NCBI RefSeq assembly: GCF_014193255.1
Contig: NZ_JACHZB010000002.1
Location: forward strand, 922,142-986,141
From: Rhizobium sp. BK196
GTDB taxonomy: Bacteria; Pseudomonadota; Alphaproteobacteria; Rhizobiales; Rhizobiaceae
DNA: 64,000 nt
Direction: 5' to 3'
In this document: piece by piece, positions 26,372 through 35,305 of the stretch
How positions within the stretch are numbered: position 1 is the stretch's first letter
Layout: the number at the start of each line of letters is the position of its first letter
Notes under the pieces: generated by a model
What the model saw: the letters and a program-made list of their open reading frames with translations, nothing else
What the model was told of the DNA's origin: nothing
Databases searched by the model: none
Position numbers and translations under genes: made by a program

Positions 26372-28671
26372 GCCGCAGCCTGAACCTTGCTCTTGGCAAT
26401 CGTGACGGGAACGCCCTTGTAACTTGGTGTGCCTGACTTGCGATCGTAGTGATCGAGCGCGATCACCGCATTCATTTCCGGATAATAGCCCGCCACCGAA
26501 CCGACAGGGATACTATATTCGACCGCGGTGAACCCGATGACGGTTTTCCCGCCGCCGTTGCTAGTCGCTGAACGGATATCGATCCGGTCTCCGTCACGCA
26601 GGCCTCGTTCGGCAAGATCCCGACTGCTCATGAAGATGACGTCACGGCGGCCGAAAATGCCGCGATAGCGATCGTCGAGACCATAGACCGTCGTATTGTA
26701 TTGGTCGTGGCTGCGCAGCGTCGTCAGCACCAATGTCGTCGGGTCCTTCAGGCGGGGATCTTCGTCAAGACCGGGTGCGACAAGGAAATTCGCCTTTCCG
26801 CTCGCCGTCTTCCAGACACGATAGGAGGCCGGAACATCAAGCCGGAAGCCGCCGCGGACCCGGACGCGGCTGTTGAACTCGTGAAAATCCGGAAAGACCA
26901 CTTCGATCTTTTCGCGGATGCGATCGTAATCGGCGATCAGCCCGTTCCAGTCGATGTCGTATTTTGTACCGAGCGTGGCCATCGCAATGCCGGCGATGAT
27001 GGCGGGTTCGGATTTCAGCGACTCGCTCGGCGGCTGGAGGAAGCCGCGCGAGGCATGCACCATCGACATGGAGTCTTCCACCGTCACGGACTGTGGGCCT
27101 GACGCCTGGGTGTCGAGGTCGGTCCGCCCGAGGCAGGGAAGGATGATCGAAGTCTTTGCCGTCAGGAGATGCGAGCGGTTGAGCTTGGTGGCGATATGGA
27201 CAGCAAGATCAAGCCTGCGCATCGCCTGGAAGGTGACGTCAGGATCTGACATGGCGACAGCCAGATTGCCGCCGAGGCAGATCAGCGCTTTGGATTTGCC
27301 GGCCGCAATCGCCTCAATGGATTCGACCGCGTTGTGGCCCTTCTCTGCAGAAGGACGAAAACCGAAGGCGCGCTCCATACCATCGAGCAGCGCCTTGTTC
27401 GGGATTTCGGTGATGCCGACGGTCCTGTCGCCCTGCACATTGGAGTGACCGCGCAGCGGGCAGAGTCCGGCGCCCGGGCGGCCGACATTACCGCGCAGCA
27501 TCAGGAAATTGGCAAGCTGCTGGACATTCGCCGTTCCGTTAGCATGCTGTGTGATCCCCATGCCATAGCAAAGAATGACGTTGCGGGCATTGAGATAGAC
27601 ATCGACGGCGCTGTTCAGCGCCTCCATGGTAAGGCCGGACACGCTGAGGATATCGGCCCAGCCGGTTTTGGCGAGATCCTCCTTCAGGGCATCGATACCG
27701 ATGGTGTGTTCGGCAATGAAAGCCCGGTCGAGAACACCTTCGCCCCCGACCGCAAGATCTGCCTCGTCGCGCTCGAAGATCAACTTCATCAGACCCTTTA
27801 GGGCGGCAAGGTCGCCGCCGGTGCGGAGCTGATGATAGGCTGATGCAATGCGCGTCGAGGATAGGGTCACCATCTCCACCGGATTTTGCGGCGCGGCAAA
27901 ACGCTCGAGCGCCCGCTCTTTCAAGGGGTTGAAGACGATGATCGGCACGCCGCGGCGCGAGGCCTCGTGCAAGGTCGTCATCATTCGGGGATGGTTGGTT
28001 CCGGGATTGTGGCCGAAGCTGAAGATTGCATCGGCCTCGTCAAAATCCTCAAGCGTCACCGTGCCTTTGCCGACGCCCAAAGACAGCGGCAGGCCGACGC
28101 TGGTCGCCTCATGGCACATGTTGGAGCAATCTGGGAAATTGTTCGTGCCATAGGCGCGCACGAAAAGCTGATAGAGAAAAGCCGCCTCGTTGGAGGCGCG
28201 GCCGGATGTATAGAATTCGGCCTCGTTGGGGCTCGCTAGCTTGTTGAGTTCCGCACCAATCAAGCTGAAGGCATCATCCCAGTCGACCGCTTCATATTTA
28301 TCCGTGGAGCTATTGTATTTCAGCGGATGCGTCAGCCGCCCCTGGTCTTCGAGCTTGTGATCGATCCATTCCCAAAGCTCTGAGACAGTGTGTTCGGCAA
28401 AGAATTCCGGCGCGACGCGCCGGGCTGTCGATTCCCAGGTGATGGCCTTTGCACCGTTTTCGCAGAATTCGAAGGATGACGTATGCTTGGGATCGGGCCA
28501 GGCACAGCCGGGACAGTCGAAGCCCTCGGGCTGGTTTGCCCTAAGGAGGGTCGCACTTCCCTGCCCAACGATCTGCTGATGCTTCAGCGTTTTCGCCACC
28601 GCTTTCAGCGCATGCCATCCGCCTGCGGGGTGACTGTACGCTTCGACGCCTTCCGGACGCTTGTCGCTCAT
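26368..28671 (-). CDS. ydeP: FdhF/YdeP-family molybdopterin oxidoreductase
   Basis: A 767-residue member of the DMSO-reductase superfamily, YdeP branch. Cys53 and Cys56 lie in FDCPGCAWPD, the reduced N-terminal motif of this branch. Cys186 in SNMCHEATS occupies the position of the molybdenum ligand (Sec in FdhH). Cofactor-contact segments include FGHNPGTNHPRMM, NVILCYGMGITQHANG and CPLRGHSNVQGD, with a C-terminal dinucleotide-binding domain. Some YdeP homologues are linked to acid resistance, but no reaction is established. It is divergent from nasT, and a molybdoenzyme beside nitrate reductase may reflect shared cofactor supply. Confidence 0.88.
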   Translation of the reverse strand: MSDKRPEGVEAYSHPAGGWHALKAVAKTLKHQQIVGQGSATLLRANQPEGFDCPGCAWPDPKHTSSFEFCENGAKAITWESTARRVAPEFFAEHTVSELWEWIDHKLEDQGRLTHPLKYNSSTDKYEAVDWDDAFSLIGAELNKLASPNEAEFYTSGRASNEAAFLYQLFVRAYGTNNFPDCSNMCHEATSVGLPLSLGVGKGTVTLEDFDEADAIFSFGHNPGTNHPRMMTTLHEASRRGVPIIVFNPLKERALERFAAPQNPVEMVTLSSTRIASAYHQLRTGGDLAALKGLMKLIFERDEADLAVGGEGVLDRAFIAEHTIGIDALKEDLAKTGWADILSVSGLTMEALNSAVDVYLNARNVILCYGMGITQHANGTANVQQLANFLMLRGNVGRPGAGLCPLRGHSNVQGDRTVGITEIPNKALLDGMERAFGFRPSAEKGHNAVESIEAIAAGKSKALICLGGNLAVAMSDPDVTFQAMRRLDLAVHIATKLNRSHLLTAKTSIILPCLGRTDLDTQASGPQSVTVEDSMSMVHASRGFLQPPSESLKSEPAIIAGIAMATLGTKYDIDWNGLIADYDRIREKIEVVFPDFHEFNSRVRVRGGFRLDVPASYRVWKTASGKANFLVAPGLDEDPRLKDPTTLVLTTLRSHDQYNTTVYGLDDRYRGIFGRRDVIFMSSRDLAERGLRDGDRIDIRSATSNGGGKTVIGFTAVEYSIPVGSVAGYYPEMNAVIALDHYDRKSGTPSYKGVPVTIAKSKVQAAA

Positions 28672-28890
28672 CTTCGCTCTCCGTCTTCAAGATAGCCCGA
28701 GGATAACCGCGAGTGTCGGGGCGGTGCATTATACTGAGGCATAGGTAGCCAGTTGTCGACAAGTGTAGGAATGCGGGCAGGATTGCACATATATAAAGCA
28801 AATAGATCATTATTTCATCAGCTTCATAAAATGCCTAATAAATTGCCTTTTCGCCTTGTCGGCCTTGTTGCATTGCGTCATAAATGTCGC

Positions 28891-29478
28891 ATGAGCCGGC
28901 TCGATCTGACCATCCTTGTGATCGATGAAAATACCATTCGCGCCTCCATCATCGAAGAGGGGCTGCGAGAGGCTGGCCATGCGCGCGTGACTGTCATCCA
29001 CGAGGTTCAGGGTGTGGCGCGTATTATCGATACGCTGAGGCCCGACGTCATTATCATCGATATCGAGAACCCCAATCGGGACATGATGGAGCATCTGTTC
29101 CAGCTGACCCGTACCGTCGGCAGACCGATTGCCATGTTCGTCGACCGCTCCGACACGGCCTCCATTGAGGCCGCGGTGGATGCCGGGGTGTCGGCCTACA
29201 TCGTCGACGGGTTGAAGAAGGAGCGCGTCAAACCCATTCTTGACATGGCGGTCAGCCGCTTCAATGCCTTCAGCCGGCTGCAGCGCGAACTTGCCGATGC
29301 CAAGTCGGCCCTGGAGGAACGCAAGATCGTCGAACGCGCCAAGGGCATATTGATGAAGATGCGCGGCCTGTCGGAGGAGGAAGCGTTTGCATTGCTTCGT
29401 CAGACGGCAATGAACGAAAAGAAGAAGATGTCCGACATCGCCCAGAGCGTCGTGACCGCGGCAGGGCTTTTGATGTGA
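28891..29478 (+). CDS. nasT: NasT-type ANTAR antitermination regulator
   Basis: A 195-residue RNA-binding regulator. Residues about 6-120 form a receiver-like domain (LTILVIDENTIRASII, DVIIIDIENPNRDMM). A coiled linker follows, then an ANTAR domain (about 130-192) with ERKIVERAKGILMKMRGLSEEEAFALLR. NasT proteins bind two-hairpin leader RNA and allow read-through of a downstream terminator. The protein begins MSRLDLTILVIDE from ATG at 28891, where family members start; a longer frame to 28753 lacks a ribosome site, though 28891 also has only a weak one. NasS follows 37 bp downstream and the nitrate operon leader beyond that. Confidence 0.92.
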   Translation: MSRLDLTILVIDENTIRASIIEEGLREAGHARVTVIHEVQGVARIIDTLRPDVIIIDIENPNRDMMEHLFQLTRTVGRPIAMFVDRSDTASIEAAVDAGVSAYIVDGLKKERVKPILDMAVSRFNAFSRLQRELADAKSALEERKIVERAKGILMKMRGLSEEEAFALLRQTAMNEKKKMSDIAQSVVTAAGLLM

Positions 29479-29515
29479 TGGCCGGTCTGGTTGCGACTGT
29501 CCGGAGGAAGCCGGA

Positions 29516-30799
29516 GTGAACATGATGACGAAAAGCTTCAATCCCGATGCCGGTCTGCCGGCACCCGCACATGCCAACGGCGAAGGTTCCAGAACTCTGC
29601 GGGCCGGCTTCATTCCGCTCATCGACGCTTCCGTGCTCATCACCGCAGCGGAATTCGGCTTTGCCAAGCGGGAGGGCTTGACGCTCGATCTCGTCAAGGA
29701 CGTCTCCTGGGCAAACATCCGCGACCGCCTCGCTTTCCGGCAGTTCGATATCGCCCACATGCTCTCGCCGATGCCCGTTGCCTCCATGCTCGGCCTCGGC
29801 TCCAATCCGTCACCGACGATTACTCCCTTCTCTCTCGGACGCGGCGGCAACGCAATCACGCTCTCGACCCGTCTGTTCGACAGGATGAAGGATGCAGCGC
29901 ACCTGTCGGAAAACGCCAGCGCCCTTGAAAACGCCGAGGCACTGGCAACGGTGCTGGCGGCAATGAAGGCAAGCGGCGAGCCGCTGCCAACCTTCGGCGT
30001 CACCTATCCCTTTTCCTCGCATAATTATGAATTCCGCTACTGGCTCGCCGCCGGCGGCATCGATCCGGACAAGGACGTCAAACTCGTCGTCGTGCCGCCG
30101 CCGCTGACCTCCGACGCGCTGGCCGCCGGCGCGATCGATGGCTTCTGTGTCGGCGCACCCTGGAATATGGTGGCTTCAGAGCGTGGCGTCGGCCGTATCG
30201 TCGCCGCCAAACAGGATATCTGGCCATCTGCGCCGGAAAAGGTGATCGGCATGCGCCCGGAATGGGCGGACAGCCATCCGGAAACGGTCTCCCGACTGAT
30301 CGTCGCCCTCGATGCTGCGGCACGCTGGTGCGACCGCCCGGAAAACCACGATGCGCTTGCCGAGGCCCTCGCGGATCCCCGCTATATCGCAGCACCGGTT
30401 CACATCATCCGCCACGTGCTGGCCGGCGAATTCAGCCTCGATGCAAAAGGTAACCGGCGCATCATCGACAATTACTTCATGTTCCATTCGGGCTTTGCCA
30501 ATTATCCGCGCACGAGTCAGGCGCTGTGGATCTATAGCCAGATGATCCGGTGGGGTCAGACCGAACTCGGACTCAACCCCGCACGCGCGGCCGCTTCCGC
30601 CTACCGCCCGGACCTTTACCGCACGGCCCTTGGCGAGGGCAGCGCACCTAGCGATGCCGACGTTCGTATCGAGGGCGCCGACGAAAACGACCGCTTCATG
30701 GACGGCCATGTTTTCGATCCGTCGAAACTGCCTGACTACATTGCGGGATTTGCGGTAAAGAGCGCCCTGCCCTTCGTTCCGCTTGCTGATGAAGCCTGA
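29516..30799 (+). CDS. nasS: NasS-type cytoplasmic nitrate sensor (NrtA/CmpA fold)
   Basis: A 427-residue protein of the NrtA/CmpA nitrate/bicarbonate-binding family. Typical blocks are LRAGFIPLIDASVLITAAE, RDRLAFRQFDIAHML, FGVTYPFSSHNYEFRYWLAAGG and GFCVGAPWNMVA. No signal peptide is present, which separates the cytoplasmic sensor NasS from periplasmic NrtA. In characterised systems NasS holds NasT and releases it on nitrate or nitrite binding. GTG at 29516 has GGAGGA at ideal spacing; ATG codons at 29522 and 29525 are alternatives. No nitrate ABC permease or ATPase is nearby, supporting the sensor call. Confidence 0.92.
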   Translation: MNMMTKSFNPDAGLPAPAHANGEGSRTLRAGFIPLIDASVLITAAEFGFAKREGLTLDLVKDVSWANIRDRLAFRQFDIAHMLSPMPVASMLGLGSNPSPTITPFSLGRGGNAITLSTRLFDRMKDAAHLSENASALENAEALATVLAAMKASGEPLPTFGVTYPFSSHNYEFRYWLAAGGIDPDKDVKLVVVPPPLTSDALAAGAIDGFCVGAPWNMVASERGVGRIVAAKQDIWPSAPEKVIGMRPEWADSHPETVSRLIVALDAAARWCDRPENHDALAEALADPRYIAAPVHIIRHVLAGEFSLDAKGNRRIIDNYFMFHSGFANYPRTSQALWIYSQMIRWGQTELGLNPARAAASAYRPDLYRTALGEGSAPSDADVRIEGADENDRFMDGHVFDPSKLPDYIAGFAVKSALPFVPLADEA

Positions 30800-30960
30800 A
30801 TCGGTCGCTGCATTGCATAAATCACTTGCAGCATTTTCGACCGGCGACTGAGCAATCGCACAAAAGTTTTGCACAGCGATTTCGTGCTTTGAAAATCAGC
30901 AGCAGCGCAAGCCGAAGAATTTCCCTTTTATTTCAACGATCTGCAGCAACGGCAACAGAC

Positions 30961-30976
30961 TGGCACGATGCTTGCA
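30961..30976 (+). promoter_or_regulatory. Sigma-54 (RpoN) promoter of the nitrate assimilation operon
   Basis: TGGCAC-GATGC-TTGCA fits the -24/-12 consensus TGGCAC-N5-TTGCW at every defined position, with the GG to GC spacing of 10. Transcription would begin near 30987, giving a 267-nt leader before narK. About 100-116 bp upstream, at 30871-30887, GCAC-N9-GTGC is a dyad that loosely resembles an NtrC site, although the usual spacing is N7. This points to combined nitrogen-limitation control at initiation and nitrate control by attenuation. Confidence 0.85.
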
Positions 30977-31018
30977 AGGATAAAACTGTACTGGTCAAGG
31001 GCGACCGGAGCAGGATTT

Positions 31019-31131
31019 GGGCGCCATAGGCGCTCATCAGAGACACAGAATTACTCTTGAGCAATCTGCTACCGATTGTTTGAGGCAGATGGGCCACCAG
31101 GCCATGAATTCGGCGTCCAACGACGGGCGCC
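31019..31131 (+). promoter_or_regulatory. Structured nas leader with an ANTAR-type hexaloop hairpin
   Basis: Four hairpins precede the terminator. 31019-31035 is a 7-bp stem with triloop ATA. 31056-31084 is an 11-bp stem with several G-U pairs and loop TGCTACC. 31089-31105 pairs ATGG(G)CC with GGCCAT. 31112-31131 pairs GGCGTCC with GGGCGCC (one G-U) around the hexaloop AACGAC, which has the A1 and G4 that ANTAR proteins require. The last hairpin is a convincing NasT-binding stem. Which upstream hairpin is its partner is unclear, as none has an A1-G4 hexaloop. Confidence 0.65.
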
Positions 31132-31137
31132 ACCAGC

Positions 31138-31204
31138 AAAGCCGCTGATCAGGATATCTCGCGCAGCTCGTGCATGCGTGTCCTGACCAGCGGCTTTTTG
31201 TTTT
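31138..31204 (+). terminator. Intrinsic terminator (attenuator) in the nas leader
   Basis: 31138-31154 and 31181-31197 form a 17-position stem with a single A-C mismatch, enclosing a 26-nt loop, followed by TTGTTTTAA. It lies between the sigma-54 promoter and narK, with no gene on the plus strand between promoter and stem, so it must be read through for the nitrate operon to be expressed. Its position matches the site of NasT antitermination in known nitrate-responsive leaders. Confidence 0.9.
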
Positions 31205-31253
31205 AACCCCCAGCGATGGATCGGCACGACCTAAGTCGGGCCACGGAGAAGCC

Positions 31254-32495
31254 ATGTCTGTCATCGAGAAAGCGCAGCCCATGTCCGCCGGCGAACCAGC
31301 CAAAGCACTGTGGATCTCCACGGTCGCCTTCACTCTCTGTTTTGCCGTCTGGACGATCTTTGCGATCATCGGCATTCGCATCAAGCAGGAACTCGGGCTG
31401 AATGAAGCCGAGTTCGGATTGCTGGTCGGCACCCCCGTGCTCACCGGCTCGCTCGTGCGCATCGTCCTTGGAATCTGGACGGGACGGTACGGCGGCCGTC
31501 TTGTTTATACGCTCACGATGCTTGCCGCCGCATTGGCGACTTTTCTGCTCTCCTACGCTCACACCTATACACAGATGCTGATCGCCGGCCTCGGTGTCGG
31601 GCTTGCCGGCGGCTCCTTCGCGGTCGGTGTCGCCTACGTCTCGCCTTTCTTCCCGGCAGAGAAGCAGGGAACGGCGCTCGGCATCTTCGGCGCGGGCAAT
31701 GTCGGCGCGGCCGTGACCAAGTTCGCGGCCCCCTTCGTGCTCCTCGCATGGGGCTGGCAGGCGGTCGCCGAGATCTGGGCCGTCGGCCTGGCGCTGATGG
31801 CAATCGTCTTCTGGTTCACCACGACCGATGATCCGGCTTTCCGTCTTCGCCGTGAACGCGGTGTCGCCTCCAAGAGCCTCGCCCAGGAATTCGCGCCGCT
31901 GCAGAATATTCAGGTCTGGCGCTTCTCACTCTACTATTTCTTCGCCTTCGGAGGCTTCGTCGCCTTGTCCTTGTGGCTGCCGCGCTATCTGGTCGGCGTC
32001 TACAGCTTCAACCTGGAAACTGCTGGCATGATCGCCGCCGCCTATTCCATCCCCGGCAGCATCTTCCGCGCCTTCGGCGGCATGCTCTCGGACAAGAAGG
32101 GCGCGCGCAGCGTGATGTACGCAATGTTTGCCGTATCGGCAGTCGCCACCCTTATCCTGTCGCTGCCAGCAACCGCCATCACCCCAGTCATCTTTATCGT
32201 CGTCATATTCGTGCTCGGCTTCTTCATGAGCCTCGGCAAGGCTGCCGTCTACAAGCACATTCCGGCCTATTACCCGGAAAGCGTCGGCGCAGTCGGTGGC
32301 ATTGTCGGGATGATGGGCGGTCTCGGCGGCTTCATCCTGCCGATCGCCTTCGGCCTCCTCAAGGACATGACCGGCCTTTGGTCGAGCTGCTTCCTGCTGC
32401 TCTTCGCGATCGTCGCGATCTCGCTGATCTGGATGCACCTCTCCGTAAAACAACTGTCGCGCCAAGGGCACTCCGCGCCCGTGGCTGCAACCTGA
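31254..32495 (+). CDS. narK: NarK/NasA-type MFS nitrate/nitrite transporter
   Basis: A 413-residue MFS protein with about 12 transmembrane segments. It has the nitrate-porter character GLAGGSFAVGVAYVSPFFP and the paired signature FGAGNVGAAVTKF in the first half and GIVGMMGGLGGFILPIAFG in the second. Conserved Arg in GSLVRIVLGIWTGRYGGR fits substrate binding in NarK. ATG at 31254 follows GGAGAA; the frame opens earlier inside the terminator. It is the first gene after the attenuator and is followed 18 bp later by nirB, so import is coexpressed with reduction. Confidence 0.92.
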   Translation: MSVIEKAQPMSAGEPAKALWISTVAFTLCFAVWTIFAIIGIRIKQELGLNEAEFGLLVGTPVLTGSLVRIVLGIWTGRYGGRLVYTLTMLAAALATFLLSYAHTYTQMLIAGLGVGLAGGSFAVGVAYVSPFFPAEKQGTALGIFGAGNVGAAVTKFAAPFVLLAWGWQAVAEIWAVGLALMAIVFWFTTTDDPAFRLRRERGVASKSLAQEFAPLQNIQVWRFSLYYFFAFGGFVALSLWLPRYLVGVYSFNLETAGMIAAAYSIPGSIFRAFGGMLSDKKGARSVMYAMFAVSAVATLILSLPATAITPVIFIVVIFVLGFFMSLGKAAVYKHIPAYYPESVGAVGGIVGMMGGLGGFILPIAFGLLKDMTGLWSSCFLLLFAIVAISLIWMHLSVKQLSRQGHSAPVAAT

Positions 32496-32513
32496 TCCAG
32501 GGACTAGTAAAAC

Positions 32514-34964
32514 ATGACCGAAAAACTCGTCATCATCGGCAATGGCATGGCGCCTGGGCGCATGCTGGAGCACCTCCTCGAACGGGCGCCCGGACGCTAT
32601 GACGTCACGATCTTCAACGCCGAGCCGCGCGTCAATTACGACCGAATCATGCTGTCGCCGGTTCTCTCGGGAGAAAAAGACTACGAGCAGATCATCATTC
32701 ACGGTGACGGCTGGTACATCAAGCACGGCATCACGCTCTACAAAGGCCACAGGATCATCAACATCGACCGTGACGCCAAGACCGTCACGTCCGACCACGG
32801 CGTCGTCGAAAATTACGACAAGCTGGTAATCGCTACCGGTTCCGTGCCTTTCATCATCCCGGTCCCGGGCAAGGACCTGCCCGGCGTCATCACCTATCGC
32901 GACCTCGACGACGTGCAGGCCATGCTGCTTGCTGCTCAGTCGCGTGAAAAAGCCGTCGTCATCGGCGGCGGCCTGCTTGGCCTCGAAGCGGCGGCCGGTC
33001 TTGCCCAGCGCGGCATGGACGTCACCGTGCTGCACGTCATGCCGACGTTGATGGAGCGCCAACTCGATCCTGCTGCCGGCTATCTGCTGCAGAAAGCGGT
33101 CGAGGAACGCGGCATCAAGGTCATCTGCAAGGCCAATACCAAGGCGATCGTCGGCAATGGCAAGGTCGAAGGCATCGAACTCGATGATGGCCGCATTATC
33201 CCGGCAACTCTCGTCGTTATGGCCGTCGGCATTCGCCCCAGTGTCGGCCTCGCGAAAGAAGCCGGACTTGCGGTCAATCGCGGCATCGTCGTGGATGCCG
33301 GCATGCAGACCTCGGACGGCGATATTTTCGCACTTGGCGAATGCGCCGAGGTGGGCGGCATGGTCTACGGCCTGGTTGCACCCCTCTATGAAATGGCCCG
33401 CGTCGCCGCCGCGCATCTCTCAGGCGATCGCTCGCCTGCCTTCGTTCACGCCGATACGCCGACCAAGCTCAAGGTTACCGGCATCGAACTTTATTCGCTC
33501 GGCGATTTCGCCGACGGCGACGACCGCGAGGAAATCGTGCTGCGCGATGCTTCAGCTGGCGTCTACAAGCGTCTGGTGCTGAAGGATAACAAGATCATCG
33601 GCACGGTACTTTACGGCGAGACTGCCGATGGCGCGTGGTTCAATGACCTGAAGAAGAAAGCGACCGATATTTCCGAGATGCGCGAGACGCTGATCTTCGG
33701 ACAGGCCTATCAGGGAGGGTCGCCGCTGGACCCTATGGCGGCCGTTGCAGCCTTGCCGGATGACGCGGAGATCTGTGGCTGCAACGGCGTATGCAAGGGT
33801 AAGATCACCTCGACGATCACGGCCAAGGGGCTGACGTCGCTCGACGACGTGCGCGCCCACACCAAGGCATCCGCCTCGTGCGGCTCCTGTACCGGGCTTG
33901 TCGAGCAACTCATGGCACTGACGCTCGGCGACGGCTACAATCCGGCTGCCGTTCAGCCGATGTGCACCTGCACCGAACTCGGCCATGACGATGTCCGCCG
34001 GCTGATCAAGGCGAAGGGGCTGAAGAGCATCCCGGCCGTCATGCAGGAGCTCGAATGGAAGACTTCCTGTGGCTGTGCCAAATGTCGCCCCGCGCTCAAC
34101 TATTACCTCGTCTGCGACTGGCCGGATGAGTATGCCGACGATTACCAGTCGCGCTTCATCAACGAACGCGTTCACGCCAACATCCAGAAGGATGGCACCT
34201 ATTCCGTCGTGCCACGCATGTGGGGAGGAGTGACTAGTTCGGGCGAACTGCGCGCCATCGCCGATGTCGTCGACAAGTTCGCGATCCCGATGGTCAAAGT
34301 GACCGGCGGCCAGCGCATCGACCTGCTCGGCGTCGAAAAGGAAGACCTGCCGGCGGTCTGGGCCGATCTCGGCAAAGCAGGCTTTATCTCCGGCCAAGCC
34401 TATGCCAAGGGCCTGCGCACGGTAAAGACCTGCGTCGGCTCCGACTGGTGCCGCTTCGGGACGCAGGATTCCACCGGCCTCGGCATCCGCATCGAAAAGT
34501 TCATGTGGGGCTCCTGGACACCGGCCAAATTGAAGATGGCAGTCTCCGGATGTCCGCGGAACTGTGCGGAGGCCACTTGCAAGGATATCGGCGTCATCTG
34601 CGTGGATTCCGGCTTCGAGATCCATTTCGCCGGTGCTGCAGGCCTCGACATCAAGGGCACGGAGGTGCTCGGCCTTGTCAAGACCGAGGACGAAGCGCTC
34701 GAACATATCGTGGCGCTGACGCAGATGTACCGCGAACAGGCCCGTTATCTCGAACGCATCTACAAATGGGCCAAGCGCATCGGCCTTGATGAGATCCGCC
34801 GGCAGATCATGGAGGATCACGACAAGCGCAAGGCCTATTACGAGCGCTTCGTCTTTTCCCAGAAATTCGCGCAGGTCGATCCCTGGTCGGAGCGCGTCTC
34901 CGGCAAGGACAAGCACGAATTCCGGCCGATGGCGACCATCGGCTTCAGTCAGGCGGCAGAGTGA
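32514..34964 (+). CDS. nirB: Assimilatory nitrite reductase [NAD(P)H], large subunit
   Basis: An 816-residue cytoplasmic flavo-sirohaem enzyme reducing nitrite to ammonium. In order: FAD motif IIGNGMA near residue 6, NAD(P)-binding VVIGGGLLGLEAA near 152, a BFD-like [2Fe-2S] site ICGCNGVCKG near 420, cysteines CTCTE near 482 and CGCAKC near 517, then the sirohaem/[4Fe-4S] half-domains with TCVGSDWCRFG near 638 and SGCPRNCAEATC near 678. The length is typical of NirB. It lies 18 bp after narK and 11 bp before nirD. Confidence 0.96.
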   Translation: MTEKLVIIGNGMAPGRMLEHLLERAPGRYDVTIFNAEPRVNYDRIMLSPVLSGEKDYEQIIIHGDGWYIKHGITLYKGHRIINIDRDAKTVTSDHGVVENYDKLVIATGSVPFIIPVPGKDLPGVITYRDLDDVQAMLLAAQSREKAVVIGGGLLGLEAAAGLAQRGMDVTVLHVMPTLMERQLDPAAGYLLQKAVEERGIKVICKANTKAIVGNGKVEGIELDDGRIIPATLVVMAVGIRPSVGLAKEAGLAVNRGIVVDAGMQTSDGDIFALGECAEVGGMVYGLVAPLYEMARVAAAHLSGDRSPAFVHADTPTKLKVTGIELYSLGDFADGDDREEIVLRDASAGVYKRLVLKDNKIIGTVLYGETADGAWFNDLKKKATDISEMRETLIFGQAYQGGSPLDPMAAVAALPDDAEICGCNGVCKGKITSTITAKGLTSLDDVRAHTKASASCGSCTGLVEQLMALTLGDGYNPAAVQPMCTCTELGHDDVRRLIKAKGLKSIPAVMQELEWKTSCGCAKCRPALNYYLVCDWPDEYADDYQSRFINERVHANIQKDGTYSVVPRMWGGVTSSGELRAIADVVDKFAIPMVKVTGGQRIDLLGVEKEDLPAVWADLGKAGFISGQAYAKGLRTVKTCVGSDWCRFGTQDSTGLGIRIEKFMWGSWTPAKLKMAVSGCPRNCAEATCKDIGVICVDSGFEIHFAGAAGLDIKGTEVLGLVKTEDEALEHIVALTQMYREQARYLERIYKWAKRIGLDEIRRQIMEDHDKRKAYYERFVFSQKFAQVDPWSERVSGKDKHEFRPMATIGFSQAAE

Positions 34965-34975
34965 GGAGATCAACC

Positions 34976-35305
34976 ATGAACTGGCATCCTATCGGCGAGA
35001 TCTCCGATATTCCTCTGCGCGGCTCCCGCTGCGTAAAGACCCCGCATATGAATATCGCCGTCTTCCGCACGAGCGAGAACGAGGTCTATGCGATCGAAAA
35101 CCGCTGCCCACATAAGGGCGGCCCGCTTTCGGAAGGCATCGTGCACGGCAATGCCGTCACCTGCCCCCTGCACAACTGGGTGATCTCGCTGGAGACCGGT
35201 AAGGCGCTCGGTGCAGACGACGGTGCGGTGCGCACCGTTCCGCTCAGGAACGAGGGCGGCACGCTCTATGTCGCGCTCGAAAGCCTTGTCATGGCGGCGG
35301 AATGA
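34976..35305 (+). CDS. nirD: Nitrite reductase [NAD(P)H], small subunit
   Basis: A 109-residue Rieske-like protein, partner of NirB. The Rieske fold segments CPHKGGPLSEG and CPLHNWVISLETG are present. Both Cys-x-His pairs appear kept (CPH and CPLH), although many NirD proteins lack the cluster, so cluster binding is possible but unproven. ATG at 34976 follows GAGGAG. The stop overlaps the nasA ATG as ATGA. Confidence 0.94.
   Translation: MNWHPIGEISDIPLRGSRCVKTPHMNIAVFRTSENEVYAIENRCPHKGGPLSEGIVHGNAVTCPLHNWVISLETGKALGADDGAVRTVPLRNEGGTLYVALESLVMAAE

Noticed and set aside
28753..28762. Palindrome TTGTCGACAA upstream of nasT
   Set aside because: Only 10 bp and not extended by flanking symmetry; could occur by chance and no binder is suggested.
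28753..28890. N-terminal extension of nasT from 28753
   Set aside because: The extra residues have no likeness to ANTAR regulators and include an AT-rich promoter-like stretch; the family start is 28891.
31926..33416. A 496-codon open frame on the minus strand opposite narK/nirB
   Set aside because: It lies wholly opposite two clear genes, is rich in Asp/His/Arg as expected from reverse reading of high-GC codons, and has no ribosome site or recognisable domain.
33552..34973. A 473-codon open frame on the minus strand opposite nirB
   Set aside because: Antisense to the conserved sirohaem and iron-sulphur region of nirB; the long openness follows from codon bias in the real gene.
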